64,000 nt of DNA from an uncultured Rhodopila sp. Lineage in GTDB: Bacteria; Pseudomonadota; Alphaproteobacteria; Acetobacterales; Acetobacteraceae. The stretch is from positions 19,405-83,404 of the forward strand of contig NZ_CAJATU010000077.1 of assembly GCF_903944925.1 (NCBI RefSeq). Direction: 5' to 3'. A program made the position numbers and the translations under genes. How positions within the stretch are numbered: position 1 is the stretch's first letter; every line of letters begins with the position of its first letter. The notes beneath the pieces are model-generated. The model was not told the origin of the DNA and did not search any database. It saw only the letters and a list, made by a program, of their open reading frames with translations. Below are positions 48,310-57,858 of the stretch, piece after piece.

Positions 48310-48627
48310 ATGTCGATCACCGGTCCGAACACATCTCGGCGGGTTGGCTCCCCACCGACGCTTGACCGTGATGTGGTATCTAATGCGGCAGCCAAAGCGC
48401 TCACCAGGCTTCAGGCAGCTGTCGTCTTGAGCGATCTGCGCAACCCGCCGTCAAACCACTTCGAGGCGTCGGGCGGCGACCGAAAGGGCCAGTACAGCAT
48501 TCGCATCAACAAAAAGAACCGGGTCTGTTTCAAATGGGCGCCGCATTCCACGGTCCCGGCCGGGACGGACGCGCTTCAGGCTTCCGGAGACGCCTATGAC
48601 GTTGAAATCGTGATCGACTACCACTGA
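48310..48627 (+). CDS. higB: HigB-like toxin with internal insertion
   Basis: A 105-residue RelE/HigB-family mRNA-interferase toxin. The body LSDLRNPPSNHFEASGGDRK and GQYSIRINKKNRVCFKW is typical. Two oddities: the N-terminal strand usual for HigB (about 15-20 residues) is replaced by unrelated residues, and about 18 extra residues (around HSTVPAGTDALQASGDA) are inserted between CFKW and the C-terminal DVEIVIDYH. The insert corresponds to a repeated 45-base sequence. The toxin may be inactive. It precedes higA by 55 bases. Confidence 0.7.
   Translation: MSITGPNTSRRVGSPPTLDRDVVSNAAAKALTRLQAAVVLSDLRNPPSNHFEASGGDRKGQYSIRINKKNRVCFKWAPHSTVPAGTDALQASGDAYDVEIVIDYH
48553..48598 (+). repeat. 45-base repeat inside higB (copy A)
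   Basis: The stretch around cggacgcgcttcaggctt and the following gacgcct recurs at 50307-50350 with about four mismatches over 40 bases. Here it keeps the higB frame open and adds residues to the protein. Confidence 0.6.
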
Positions 48628-48682
48628 CCCGCTCATGACCCGACCCGCTCACTCCACGACAAACCCCGCCAGGAACCGCACC

Positions 48683-48985
48683 ATGGCCTATCCGGTTGAC
48701 AATCTTCCTCCGATTCACCCCGGCGTCTTCCTGCGCGATGAACTGGAAGCCCTGGACCTGAGCGCGCGGAAGTTCGCTGAGCACATTCATGTGCCGCACA
48801 ACGCCGTCACCGGGATCATGAACGGCGATCGGTCGGTCAGCGCGCAAATGGCGATCCGGCTCGGCCAGGCGTTCGGCACCACGCCGCAGTATTGGCTGAA
48901 CCTCCAGACAATCTATGACCTGAAGCGGGCCCGGGCCGAGATGCCAGCCGAAGCGCTTCAGATCACACCCTACGCGGCGGCCTGA
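48683..48985 (+). CDS. higA: HigA-family antitoxin
   Basis: A 100-residue XRE-type antitoxin that neutralises HigB and represses the operon. The family opening is DNLPPIHPGVFLRDELEALD, the helix-turn-helix is in LSARKFAEHIHVPHNAVTGI ... NGDRSVSAQMAIRLGQAFGT, and the end PQYWLNLQTIYDLKRA is standard. I use ATG 48683, where homology begins and AGGA is eight bases away; ATG 48635 would add 16 residues. Confidence 0.9.
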   Translation: MAYPVDNLPPIHPGVFLRDELEALDLSARKFAEHIHVPHNAVTGIMNGDRSVSAQMAIRLGQAFGTTPQYWLNLQTIYDLKRARAEMPAEALQITPYAAA

Positions 48986-49128
48986 ACGGAACCGGTCATT
49001 ATTCCGCCTCGACGGACGAAGGCCCGCCAACCACGTCTTTGGCCGCCGTGTTTCGTCTCGTGGATCTAGCGTCGACAGCGGCAACGGCCTTGCGCGCCAT
49101 CAGCCGGCTTGTCCGAACCCGCGAACGA

Positions 49129-49947
49129 TCAGCCCGGCTTCGGCGTATCGTCGCAAATCATTACGCTGCCGATCTCGGGGGAGGACGGCCAATGGCCTCG
49201 GCGAGAGCCGCCCCGGGCAGTGTAGGCGGCCAGATTGTCAGGGTCCGGCTGCACCGGCGCGCCGTCCTTCAGGAACAACAGCCCTTCCCTCCCGGCGGGC
49301 ATGGCGCGGACGAAGCTGTCGGCTTCTCCCAGCAACTCCCGCAGCCGCTTCGACACCGAACCGACGTCAACCGGCTCGGTCAAATCCAAATCGGCGTAGT
49401 CATCCGCCCGGTAACGCGCGTTGCGGCGGATTTCCGTGATCAGGCTTCCGGGCGAATAGCCGGGGCCTTCGCGACGGCCGCCCAGATCACCGCGCCAAGC
49501 GGCAAGTGGCGGTCGTGGATGTAGAGCAGATCGAGCACGTCGCGCGGCTCCCGCCGCCCCGCCGCCGCCAGCGCCTTGTTCGTGGCGATGTCGGCCACAT
49601 GCAGGCGGTAGCCGAATAACGGGTCTTCCAGCGTAGGGAAGAACCGGTCGTCGCTGTCCCGCACCCATTCGAGTCTCGTGCTCTCGCCGTGCCGCTGCAC
49701 GACCGCGGCGGTGAATGCCCGGTTCCCGCCTCAGCCATTGAACGCCGAAGCCGTTCCCGGCGGGGAGTGCCGTGTCCGCTTCGGCCGCCTGCGCGACGGC
49801 TGCCTCGCGGTCGTGGAAGATGTCGATGTCGGCGGAGAAGCGCGGGTCGTCCTGGTTCAGCGCAGAGGCGCCGGCTACGTCGCTTTCCGGGTTCCGATGC
49901 GCTGCCAGCAGCCGCAGGATCTCGGTTTGCAGTTTAGAGAGCGGCAC
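49129..49947 (-). pseudogene. AbiEii-like nucleotidyltransferase with two compensating frameshifts
   Basis: Reading the minus strand, the frame begins MPLSKLQTEILRLLAAHRNP and has the nucleotidyltransferase motif FSADIDIFHDREAAVAQAAE. Near 49723-49732 an extra base (a run in ccgggcattc) moves the true protein into another frame, which continues HGESTRLEWVRDSDDRFFPT ... DIATNKALAAAGRREPRDVL. Near 49456-49465 a missing base (ccccggctat) returns it to the first frame: GYSPGSLITEIRRNARY ... LLFLKDGAPVQPDPDNLAAY. With both bases corrected the protein would be complete. It resembles the nucleotidyltransferase toxin of type IV TA systems. Start GTG 49947. Confidence 0.7.
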
Positions 49948-50185
49948 GGCACGCCTCTTCGATCCTCACCGCGAGCGGGCGGGACTGCATGTTGCCTTCC
50001 CTCCGCAGGCTTTCGACGACGGCAAGCGCCCGGGCGATGGTCGGGTGAGCGCTCGGCTTGCGGTTCCACAGCGCCATGGCGCCGAACTGGCTGAACGCTT
50101 CGCGATAGAGCGCGGCGACCGGGTCCGGGGCTGGCCGCCCGGCTCCGGCCTCCTTCAGTTCGTCCAGGTTGCGGCTGTCCGTCAT
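49934..50185 (-). CDS. Small partner protein of the AbiEii-like gene
   Basis: An 83-residue protein (MTDSRNLDELKEAGAGRPAP ... FSQFGAMALWNRKPSAHPTI ... VVESLRREGNMQSRPLAVRI). Its stop overlaps the nucleotidyltransferase start by 14 bases, so the two are one unit and this is the presumed antitoxin or modulator. No named family comes to mind. A decayed copy lies at 45703-45963. Confidence 0.65.
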   Translation of the reverse strand: MTDSRNLDELKEAGAGRPAPDPVAALYREAFSQFGAMALWNRKPSAHPTIARALAVVESLRREGNMQSRPLAVRIEEACRAAL

Positions 50186-50306
50186 GCTTGGGTCGCCTGT
50201 TTGCCTGCAACACCTACTACAGGTTCAACCCGCGGCGGGTGGTTGTTCGTGAACCTGCGAACGTTAATCTGGACGCGCCATGCCCGTCCGGGCAAGCTCC
50301 CCGCGG

Positions 50307-50350
50307 ACCCGGCCGAGGCGGACGCGCTTCAGGCTTACGGGGACGCCTGC
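50307..50350. repeat. 45-base repeat at the transporter 3' end (copy B)
   Basis: The second copy of the sequence inserted in higB. Here it supplies the last codons and the stop of the ACS-family transporter on the minus strand (QASP, stop TAA at 50335-50337). Confidence 0.6.
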
Positions 50351-51681
50351 GTCCTTTGGGTCCGCGCCATCATGCGTTCCAGCCGGGGATCGTGGCCAGC
50401 CACCACCACCGCGATGGCGGTCACCAACGGTCCGACCGCCAGGCACAGCAGCCCGATATCGGCACTGCCGGTCGCATCCTTCACCAACCCGTAGATGGAC
50501 GGCCCGAGCCACCCGCCCAGATTGCCGACGGCGTTGATCATGGCCAGGCCACCGGCCGCCGCGACGCCGGTCAGCATGGCGCTCGGCAGCGACCAGAACG
50601 TCGGGATAAGCGATTGCTGACCCATCATGGCGACACACAGCGCGATCATCGTCACCACCGGGTGGCCGGTGCCGATCAAAACACAGGTCGCCAGCCCGCC
50701 CGCGGCCACCAGCGCGGCGCCGGCGACATGCCAGGTCCGCTCACCGTGAAGGTCGGAATGGTAGCCCCAGTAGATCATCGCCACGAAGGCGCACAAATAG
50801 GGCAGCGCGCTCACCAGCCCGATCCAGTCGGTCGATACACCCAGGCCCTTGACGATCAGCGGCAGGAAGAACACCAGCCCGTACGCCGAACCGTTCTGGC
50901 CGACATAGGCCAAGGTCAGCAGCCATAGCTTCGGGTTACGGAACGCCTCGCCGAGCGAATACTTGCGGACTGCCTCACGCTGGGCTTGCTCGGAGTCCAG
51001 CCGGTCCTGCAGCCAGGTCCGCTGTTGCGGCCTCAGCCACGCCGCGTCCTTCGGCCGATCGGTCAGCAGCGCCCACGTCACGAAGCCCATGATGATCGGC
51101 GGCAAGCCCTCGATGATGAACAGCCACTGCCAGCCCTCCAGGCCGCCCCAGCCTTGCAATTGCAACAGCAGGCCGCCGATGGGCGGGCCGACGAACAGCG
51201 AGATCACGCTGGCCGACTGGAAGACGCCCATCATCCGGGTGCGGTAGTAGGACGGAAACCACCAGGTCAAATACAGCAGCACGCCCGGGTAGAACCCGGC
51301 CTCGGCCAGCCCGAGCAGGACGCGGTTGACGTAGAAGCTCGACTCGCTCCAGACGAAGCCGCTCAGCGCGGCGATGATGCCCCAGGTGATCAGGATGCGG
51401 GCGATCCAGCGCCGCGCGCCCACCCGGTTGAGGATCAGATTGCTCGGTATCTCGCCGATAAAGTATCCCAGGAAGAAAAGTCCGGCACCGAAGCCGAACA
51501 CCGTATTGCTGAAGCCCAGATACTTGACCATGGTCGTCGCGGCCATGCCGACGTTCGACCGGTCCAGGTAGGCACAGAAATAGCCGAGCATCAGCAGCGG
51601 CATCAACCGGAAGGTCACGCGCCGGATGGTTTCCCGTTCAATCGGCTCGATTTCGCGCAGGGTTGGCGCAGATTCAGTCAT
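50335..51681 (-). CDS. ACS-family MFS transporter
   Basis: A 448-residue major-facilitator protein with 12 predicted helices. The opening LMPLLMLGYFCAYLDRSNVG (about 27-46) is typical of the anion:cation symporter family, which imports organic acids such as tartrate, galactonate, glucarate or phthalate. Other motifs: FFLGYFIGEIPSNLILNRVG and GLAEAGFYPGVLLYLTWWFP. AGGAGG lies eight bases before the ATG, a strong site. Substrate unknown; no catabolic genes adjoin it. Confidence 0.9.
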   Translation of the reverse strand: MTESAPTLREIEPIERETIRRVTFRLMPLLMLGYFCAYLDRSNVGMAATTMVKYLGFSNTVFGFGAGLFFLGYFIGEIPSNLILNRVGARRWIARILITWGIIAALSGFVWSESSFYVNRVLLGLAEAGFYPGVLLYLTWWFPSYYRTRMMGVFQSASVISLFVGPPIGGLLLQLQGWGGLEGWQWLFIIEGLPPIIMGFVTWALLTDRPKDAAWLRPQQRTWLQDRLDSEQAQREAVRKYSLGEAFRNPKLWLLTLAYVGQNGSAYGLVFFLPLIVKGLGVSTDWIGLVSALPYLCAFVAMIYWGYHSDLHGERTWHVAGAALVAAGGLATCVLIGTGHPVVTMIALCVAMMGQQSLIPTFWSLPSAMLTGVAAAGGLAMINAVGNLGGWLGPSIYGLVKDATGSADIGLLCLAVGPLVTAIAVVVAGHDPRLERMMARTQRTQASP

Positions 51682-52045
51682 GTCGGTTTCCTCCTGGATG
51701 CACGGCCCGCATGATCCCGTCTTGTTCGCGCGCTTAGCGGGGTTCGGCAGGATGAGTATACAAAGCGTTAATGCGCAAGTGCACGATCTTGCCGGACAGA
51801 GGATGGACGGGATGGATAACGCTCACGGTCCGCCGCGCGCCAAACACCGCGCAGGTTCGATGCGATGGGCCTGCAATAAATAGTCGCCCCGGGCAAGACC
51901 GCCGGGTTCCCTCTGAGCGGACATTCCGCTCCCCGCCCCGGCTCCCGTTCGATTTCCATTGCTATATAGCGAAAGTGATGGTTTCGTTATATAGCCCCTG
52001 GCGGGCGGTATCGCTTCTGTAACCGACGGCCCCGGGGGACCGCAC
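51682..52045. other. Divergent transporter / membrane-protein intergenic region
   Basis: These 364 bases separate two divergent genes. Most of it is unremarkable; its right part contains an AT-rich 35-base palindrome listed separately. No gene is visible. Confidence 0.5.
51961..51995. promoter_or_regulatory. 35-base AT-rich palindrome, candidate operator
   Basis: Arms gctatatagcgaaa and tttcgttatatagc (13 of 14 bases pair) surround a 7-base spacer gtgatgg. It begins 85 bases before the TTG start of the membrane protein and stands out from the GC-rich surroundings. The symmetry suggests binding of a dimeric regulator, possibly one that also controls the divergent transporter. Confidence 0.55.
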
Positions 52046-53626
52046 TTGACTGAATCCGGGTATCGTCGCCTCTCGGCATCCTGGGTAGCGATACTCCTGC
52101 TTCTATGCCTCGCGCACGGGCTATCCACCGTGTCCGGCATCACCTATCCCCCGGATGTCGATAGCCTGCGCGACATCGGCTTCGCGCAGGGCATGCTGAA
52201 CGGCGACATCTTCGGCGACCCCGCCTATGCCGGAGAGACACGCTGGTATCCACCACTCCTGCCGGCTCTTGCGGCGGCCGCTGTCCGGCTGTTCGGCATC
52301 GCCGATCTTCCAAGCTTCTGGGTGCAGGCTGGTCCCTGGATCAACCTGCTGGTGCCCGTAGCGTTCTTTCTGGCGGCGCAGCGACTGCTCGGCTCGACCG
52401 TTTCGGCTGCGGCGGCGCTGACCGCATTCGTGCTTTTCAACGGCACCGTGGGCGGCCCATGGGTCACCGGGGGTTATACACCCTGGCCTTTCATCCCCAA
52501 CATCAGCCAGTCGCTTTTCTTCCTGACCCTGTCGCTCATCCTTTCCTTTCAGGGCAGCCGCCACTGGCCGGAAGCTGCATGCGTCGGCGCTGCCATCGGA
52601 GTCACGTTTCTCGCGCATCCTGTTCCGGCGATCATTCTCACGTCCGTAGCCACTGCCGTTGCCTTTGCCACATGTGGTTTGAAACTGCGAACGATCCGCT
52701 GGCTCGCGGTTGTCGCCGTCGTGCAACTCGCCGTCATGTCGCCCTATCTCGCGCCGATCGTGCTGAACTATCCCGGCGGCATCGTCCATCACAGGCCGGG
52801 TCTTTGGCTCGATCCGCTGATGACGCGCGACCTCGGCTCGATAGCGCTCATCGCGGTCCTGAACGCGCCAGGCGTCCTCGCTTTGGCCGGTGCCGTGTTC
52901 CTGCATCGCCGCGGCATTCGGCTGGAGCGGGCCGCTGCCATCGCGTTGGCAGCGTGGATCATCCCGTGTATTGCCATCCTGGGCCGCCACTACGCCTGCG
53001 GACAGGCGGCAACAGCGGCGTGTCGCGTCTTCGTGGTGCCAGTGCATCATTATCACCTGTACCTTCAATCGGCGTGGGCAATGCTGATCGGTTTCGTCTG
53101 CGCGCATCTTTTTCTTGAAAGAGGCCCCCCGTCTCGCAACCGTATCGCCATTGTAGTGGTTTTGGTTGTCGTGTCAGCCGGCGGGTGGTCGTTTCTCAGC
53201 AGGAAATACGACGCCGTCACGCGCGACGCCGCATTGGCGCAGGCGGATGGCGGAGCATTGCTGGATCTGGACGCGTACCGTTGGATTCTCGCGAACGTGC
53301 CACCGAACGATACGCTTGCCACGCCCCTGGCCTCCGACTGGGGCGATCCGGCGGCATTTGCGGCCTTCGCAGCCGGCAGGAAACTGGTTGCCCTCCCGTT
53401 GCTGCACTCGAACCCCTACGTGCTGTGGGAGCCGCGAGACGCCCGCCGAGAACAGATCCTCAAGGCCGCCACGGGCGATGCGCCGCCGGCGTTGCTTTGC
53501 GGATACCCTGGCGGCACGCTCTGGGTGTTGCTGCCCATCGGCACGCCGATCGACGAAAGGCGCGTCGAAAGCATCTACTCGACCAAGCGCTATACCTTTT
53601 ATCAGGTGCGCAACGGCCTGTGTTAG
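52046..53626 (+). CDS. GT-C-like polytopic membrane protein
   Basis: A 526-residue protein with about ten membrane segments in residues 10-380 and a soluble C-terminal part (about 390-526), the layout of GT-C lipid-linked sugar transferases. The first periplasmic loop contains PPDVDSLRDIGFAQGMLNGD and RWYPPLLPALAAAAVRLFG, with acidic residues where GT-C enzymes place the catalytic Asp. The C-terminal part DLDAYRWILANVPPNDTLAT is also reminiscent. I cannot name a specific family. Start TTG 52046 with GGGGGA six bases upstream. Confidence 0.6.
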   Translation: MTESGYRRLSASWVAILLLLCLAHGLSTVSGITYPPDVDSLRDIGFAQGMLNGDIFGDPAYAGETRWYPPLLPALAAAAVRLFGIADLPSFWVQAGPWINLLVPVAFFLAAQRLLGSTVSAAAALTAFVLFNGTVGGPWVTGGYTPWPFIPNISQSLFFLTLSLILSFQGSRHWPEAACVGAAIGVTFLAHPVPAIILTSVATAVAFATCGLKLRTIRWLAVVAVVQLAVMSPYLAPIVLNYPGGIVHHRPGLWLDPLMTRDLGSIALIAVLNAPGVLALAGAVFLHRRGIRLERAAAIALAAWIIPCIAILGRHYACGQAATAACRVFVVPVHHYHLYLQSAWAMLIGFVCAHLFLERGPPSRNRIAIVVVLVVVSAGGWSFLSRKYDAVTRDAALAQADGGALLDLDAYRWILANVPPNDTLATPLASDWGDPAAFAAFAAGRKLVALPLLHSNPYVLWEPRDARREQILKAATGDAPPALLCGYPGGTLWVLLPIGTPIDERRVESIYSTKRYTFYQVRNGLC

Positions 53627-53699
53627 CCAGTTCTATTCGCCGCGACCGAAAGATCCCGAAGGCGCTTCGTCAACATCTGAAGATGGTTCCGGATCAGTC

Positions 53700-54095
53700 T
53701 CACAAGCAACGCAGACCGAGATGTTTTTCCATAGGCAGGAAGTCTCCCCTGTCGTGGTGCAACAAACTCGCGCCGTGTTCGATGCAGAAGGCTCCGATCA
53801 GCATATCGATGCTGCTGCGAATGGTGATGCCCAATCCGCGCAATTGACGATGGTGCCGCGCTGCCGAGACAGCGATCGGCTTGCCGCCAAGCTGTATGAT
53901 ATCGAACTTGGACAAATTTCGCTCAATGCGGGCGGCGGATGCCTCGTCCCGTGCGCCACGAAGCACCTCCAACAAAACCAGATCGGGCACCACAATGACG
54001 GACCGCATCGGGTCCAGGGCCCGCAGCTTCCGCACAGCGCCGGTATCATGGTCACGCAGGTTGCCGATCCAGACGGAACTATCGACGACGATCAC
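53700..54095 (-). CDS. vapC: VapC-family PIN toxin
   Basis: A 131-residue PIN-domain RNase toxin. The acidic residues are in place: first Asp in MIVVDSSVWIGNLRD, Glu in VPDLVLLEVLRGARDE (about 37-52), Asp in SSIDMLIGAFCIEHG (about 94-108) and Asp in LLHHDRGDF. It begins with GTG 54095, overlapping the vapB stop by four bases (GTGA). Confidence 0.9.
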   Translation of the reverse strand: MIVVDSSVWIGNLRDHDTGAVRKLRALDPMRSVIVVPDLVLLEVLRGARDEASAARIERNLSKFDIIQLGGKPIAVSAARHHRQLRGLGITIRSSIDMLIGAFCIEHGASLLHHDRGDFLPMEKHLGLRCL

Positions 54096-54286
54096 CGGTC
54101 CGCGCGCATCTCGTCAAGATCGCCTTCCCAACCCAAGCCGCGCAAATCCTCAATGGCCTGGCGCTGTTCATGGGCGCGCACGAGACGCCGTAACGCCTCC
54201 TCGATGGCACCTTTCTTGGTTCGCTGGCCGGTTGCCACCATGGCCTGCTCGACCAACGTGTCGTCCAGATCGATATTCGTCCGCAT
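54092..54286 (-). CDS. vapB: VapB-family antitoxin
   Basis: A 64-residue antitoxin. The N-terminal ribbon-helix-helix is MRTNIDLDDTLVEQAMVATG and the linker QRTKKGAIEEALRRLV; the C-terminal toxin-binding part follows. It is coupled to vapC by GTGA. The longer frame upstream is not VapB-like; ATG 54286 is natural. Confidence 0.9.
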   Translation of the reverse strand: MRTNIDLDDTLVEQAMVATGQRTKKGAIEEALRRLVRAHEQRQAIEDLRGLGWEGDLDEMRADR

Positions 54287-54521
54287 GGTCCCGCCCGATG
54301 TGTATAATGGCGCCAACGTTATGCACATTCCACTCGGAGCGCAATGCCTCGTCCGCGGGAGAAGCTGACGGTACGCGCCGCGCACGAAGCGACGGCCCCG
54401 CGGCAGCCAGGGCTGCACCTGCCCTAGGTCCGCTTCCCACCCGAAGCGGTCTTTCTCGAGCCTGCCTTGCCCCTCGCCGATGTCACCGCCTCGGCCCCCC
54501 TTCGGCACCCGCCGTCTCCCC

Positions 54522-55805
54522 TCACCCCGCCGGAAACGCTTGCACCAAATCCGCAATCAGATCATCCGGATGCTCGATCCCGATACTGAACCGGATCAAC
54601 CCCTCCGACACCCCGATCCGCGCCCGAACCTCCGGCGGAATCCCCGAATGAGTTGTCGAGGCCGGATGGCACACCAGCGACTCCGTGCCCCCCAAACTGA
54701 CCGCCAGCTTGAAGATCCGCAGCCCGTTGAGCAGCCGGAACGCTGCCGCCTGCCCGCCCTTCACCTCGATGCTGAACGTCGATCCGCCCCCGGTGCACTG
54801 TCGGTCAAACACCGCCCGCGCCGCCGAACCCTGCGGCAAACCGAACAGAGTATGCACCGCCTCCACCAACGGATGCCCGCGCAGAAACTCCGCCACCTGC
54901 TCCGCATTCCGCGTCGCCTTCTCCATCCGCAGCGCCAGAGTCTCCAGCGATCGGCCCAGCATCCAGCACGAATGCGGATCAAGCTGAGTCCCGATGGCAC
55001 TGCGTAACGTCCGTATCGGCTTGAGCGCCGCCTTCGAACCGATCGCCGCCCCCGCGATCAGGTCGCTATGTCCGCCGACATACTTCGTCAGCGAATAGAC
55101 CGAAATATCGATCCCGTGTTGCAACGGCTTCTGATACACCGGCCCCAGCAGCGTATTGTCGCAAACCACCAGCGGCCGCGTCCCTTGCTTCTCCGCCAGC
55201 CGATCGGCCACCGCGCCGACCGCCGCGAAGTCCACCAGGGTGTTCAAAGGATTCGACGGAGTTTCGATCATGATCACCGAGACCTTCCCCCGCGCCGCCG
55301 CTCGCTCCGCCGCCGCCTGCATGTCGTCGCCGTCGAGGCCATGGATGAACCCCTCCGACTCGATGCCGAACGGCGTCAGCGTCCGGCTGAACAACGTTTC
55401 GGTACCGCCATACAGCGGCTGGCTGTGCAGGATGCAGTCGCCGGGCCGTGCGTAGGCCAAAATGGTCGTTGCGATCGCCGCCATGCCCGAGGACAGCACC
55501 AGCGCCGTCTCGCCGCCCTCATACACGGCCAGCCGATCCTCGACTATTTCGAGATTCGGGTGGTTGAAGCGGGAGTAGATCAGCCCGGCGGGATGGTCCG
55601 CCGGCGCCGTCTGCCGCCCGGACATGTAGTCGAAGAAGTCGCGCCCGTCCTCGGCGGTGCGGAACACGAAGGTGGAGGTCAGGAACACCGGCGGCTTGAC
55701 CGATCCCTCGGACAGTTGCGGGTCGTAGCCGTAACCGAGCATCAAGGTCTCAGGATGGAGCAGGTGATTTCCCAGCCGATCGGCGAGCGGTCGATGCCCG
55801 GTCAT
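54522..55805 (-). CDS. Cystathionine gamma-synthase family PLP enzyme
   Basis: A 427-residue fold-type I PLP enzyme of sulfur amino-acid metabolism. The PLP lysine is K241 in [19 protein letters not shown]. Other motifs are [20 protein letters not shown] (about 77-96), [19 protein letters not shown], and [10 protein letters not shown] (about 179-188). It could be a cystathionine gamma-synthase/lyase or methionine gamma-lyase; sequence by eye cannot separate them. No other methionine genes adjoin it. Full length. Confidence 0.88.
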   Translation of the reverse strand: MTGHRPLADRLGNHLLHPETLMLGYGYDPQLSEGSVKPPVFLTSTFVFRTAEDGRDFFDYMSGRQTAPADHPAGLIYSRFNHPNLEIVEDRLAVYEGGETALVLSSGMAAIATTILAYARPGDCILHSQPLYGGTETLFSRTLTPFGIESEGFIHGLDGDDMQAAAERAAARGKVSVIMIETPSNPLNTLVDFAAVGAVADRLAEKQGTRPLVVCDNTLLGPVYQKPLQHGIDISVYSLTKYVGGHSDLIAGAAIGSKAALKPIRTLRSAIGTQLDPHSCWMLGRSLETLALRMEKATRNAEQVAEFLRGHPLVEAVHTLFGLPQGSAARAVFDRQCTGGGSTFSIEVKGGQAAAFRLLNGLRIFKLAVSLGGTESLVCHPASTTHSGIPPEVRARIGVSEGLIRFSIGIEHPDDLIADLVQAFPAG

Positions 55806-55890
55806 TGTGGCGGTCCTTGCTGCTATGTTGCGGTTGTATACCGCGCCTGCGCCGCCACGGGATAGCGGGGAGTGAACCGGGCTAACTGCC

Positions 55891-57858
55891 TCACATCACG
55901 GGAGCGACTGGAAGAATGGCCGACGCCCCTGCCCCCTCCGTCATGCCGCGGACCTCGACCTGCCGGGACAGAGGCGCAGCGTCAGGCCCCGCCACCCCCT
56001 CCCCGCTCTCATCGAACAGCAGCAGCCGCCCCGCATTCCCCAGCCCCACGAACGTCGACACATTATGCAGCAGCGCCGCAATGATCGGCCCCTGCGGCCC
56101 CAGCACCCCCAGCGCCGCCAAGGTCACCAGCACCGCGGTCCACGCCAGCCCGAGCGCCACGTTCACCTGGATCGTCCGGCGGCACCGCCGGCTCAACCGG
56201 ATCGCCGTGCCGAGCCGGCGCAGGTCGCTCCCCGTCAGCACCACGTCGGCCGAGGCCAGCACTACGTCCGTCCCTTGCGCCCCCATCGCCACGCCGACAG
56301 CCCCGGCCTTCAGCGCCAGCGAGTCGTTCACCCCGTCGCCCACCACCAGCGGCCGGAACCCCGCCCGCGTCTCCAACTGCACCCGGCGCATCTTGTCGTC
56401 CGGCAGCGCCTCCGCGTACACCTCGCCGATGCCAAGCTCCGCGCCGATGCGCGCCGCCACCGCCGCGCGGTCGCCGGTCAGCATGACCTGCCGGGTCAGC
56501 CCCAACCCCCGCAGATCCGCCAGCGCCGCTGCCGCCTCCGGCCGCGGCCGATCGGCGAACAAAAGCCAGCCGAGGAAAACGCCGCCTAAAGAAGCCCCCC
56601 CGATGGGGCCGTCATGCGCGGGCGGCGGCGACACCGCCACGCCGAGCCGCGCGAACAGTTCCTCACGTCCGAACGCCGCCGCAAGCCCGTCCAACGTGCC
56701 GGTCACGCCGAACCCGCCCTCCTCCCGCGCATCCGCCACGACGAAGCAACCCGCCGGACCCGCCAGAACCGCGGCCCGGCTGACCGGATGGCTGCTCGCC
56801 GCCCCCAACGCCGCCGCAACGCGCAGCAAGGCCGCCTCGTCCGCAGCCCCGCCAAAACCAACCAGCGACAGTATCCCCGTCGTCAGCGTGCCGGTCTTGT
56901 CGAACACCACCGCATCGACGCCGGCGAGGTTCTCCAGGAACCCGGTGCCCTTGATCAAAATCCCATGCCGGGCGGCCACCGCGATCGCAGCGATCGCCGT
57001 CGCCGGGGCGGCCAGCACCAGTGCGCACGGGCACGACGCCACCAGCACCGCCAATGTGGACGCCATGTCGCCCGAGGCGAACCACGTCCCCGCCGCCGCC
57101 ATCAGCACCAGTGCCATGTATTGCTCGCCGTACTGCTCCAGCACCCGGGTCACGGCCGGCTTCGACTCCTCGGCCGTGCGCATCAGGGTGATGATCCGCC
57201 CGAGGGTGGTATCGGCGCCGGTGCGGGTCACCTCCACCTCCAGCCAGCCATTGCAGTCGATCGAGCCGGCGGCCACCGCATCCCCCGCCGCCACATCCAC
57301 CGGCACCGACTCGCCGGTCAGCGACGCCATATCCAGGCTTGCACTGCCCGCCCGCACCACGCCGTCCGCCGGGGCGCGATCCCCCGCCCGCAACTCGATC
57401 CGGTCACCCGCCTGCAATGCGGTGGCAGCCACTAATTCGACGCCACCGGGCACCAGCCTCCGCGCCCGCGTCTCGGCCAGCCGCCCGAGCGCCCGCACCG
57501 CCTCCCGCGTCCCCAGCAGGCTGCGTTCCTCCAGCACATGCCCCAAAATCATTACGATCGGCAGCACCGCCGCCGTCATCAGATCCCCCGCCACCCACGC
57601 CGCCAGCAATGCCAAAGCCACCAGCCGATCGGCCACGCCGTGCAGACTTGGGTAGCGCAGGCTGCGCGAGGCATCGGCCAAAACCGGCACCGCCACCAAA
57701 GCCGCCGCCAGCGCCGCCACCAGACTGGCCACGCCGGTATCGCCGGGCACCGCGAACTGCCACAGCAGCGCCAGGCCCAGCAGCCCCGCCGACAGCATCG
57801 CCAGCGTCAGTTGCGCGCCCAGCAGCAGCTGCTCGGTCCGCGCCAACAACCCGGTCAT
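55891..57858 (-). CDS. P1B-type heavy-metal ATPase
   Basis: A 655-residue cation-transporting ATPase. The metal site is CPC (276-278, in [13 protein letters not shown]), phosphorylation at DKTGT (320-324), actuator TGES (181-184), the HP signature in [10 protein letters not shown], and [13 protein letters not shown] in the hinge. No N-terminal heavy-metal-associated domain is present. CPC suggests Cu, Zn or Cd. It is the last gene of a four-gene set with three SPFH proteins and overlaps the preceding one by ATGA. The pairing suggests the metal pump works within, or is scaffolded by, an SPFH membrane complex. Confidence 0.93.
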   Translation of the reverse strand: MTGLLARTEQLLLGAQLTLAMLSAGLLGLALLWQFAVPGDTGVASLVAALAAALVAVPVLADASRSLRYPSLHGVADRLVALALLAAWVAGDLMTAAVLPIVMILGHVLEERSLLGTREAVRALGRLAETRARRLVPGGVELVAATALQAGDRIELRAGDRAPADGVVRAGSASLDMASLTGESVPVDVAAGDAVAAGSIDCNGWLEVEVTRTGADTTLGRIITLMRTAEESKPAVTRVLEQYGEQYMALVLMAAAGTWFASGDMASTLAVLVASCPCALVLAAPATAIAAIAVAARHGILIKGTGFLENLAGVDAVVFDKTGTLTTGILSLVGFGGAADEAALLRVAAALGAASSHPVSRAAVLAGPAGCFVVADAREEGGFGVTGTLDGLAAAFGREELFARLGVAVSPPPAHDGPIGGASLGGVFLGWLLFADRPRPEAAAALADLRGLGLTRQVMLTGDRAAVAARIGAELGIGEVYAEALPDDKMRRVQLETRAGFRPLVVGDGVNDSLALKAGAVGVAMGAQGTDVVLASADVVLTGSDLRRLGTAIRLSRRCRRTIQVNVALGLAWTAVLVTLAALGVLGPQGPIIAALLHNVSTFVGLGNAGRLLLFDESGEGVAGPDAAPLSRQVEVRGMTEGAGASAILPVAPVM

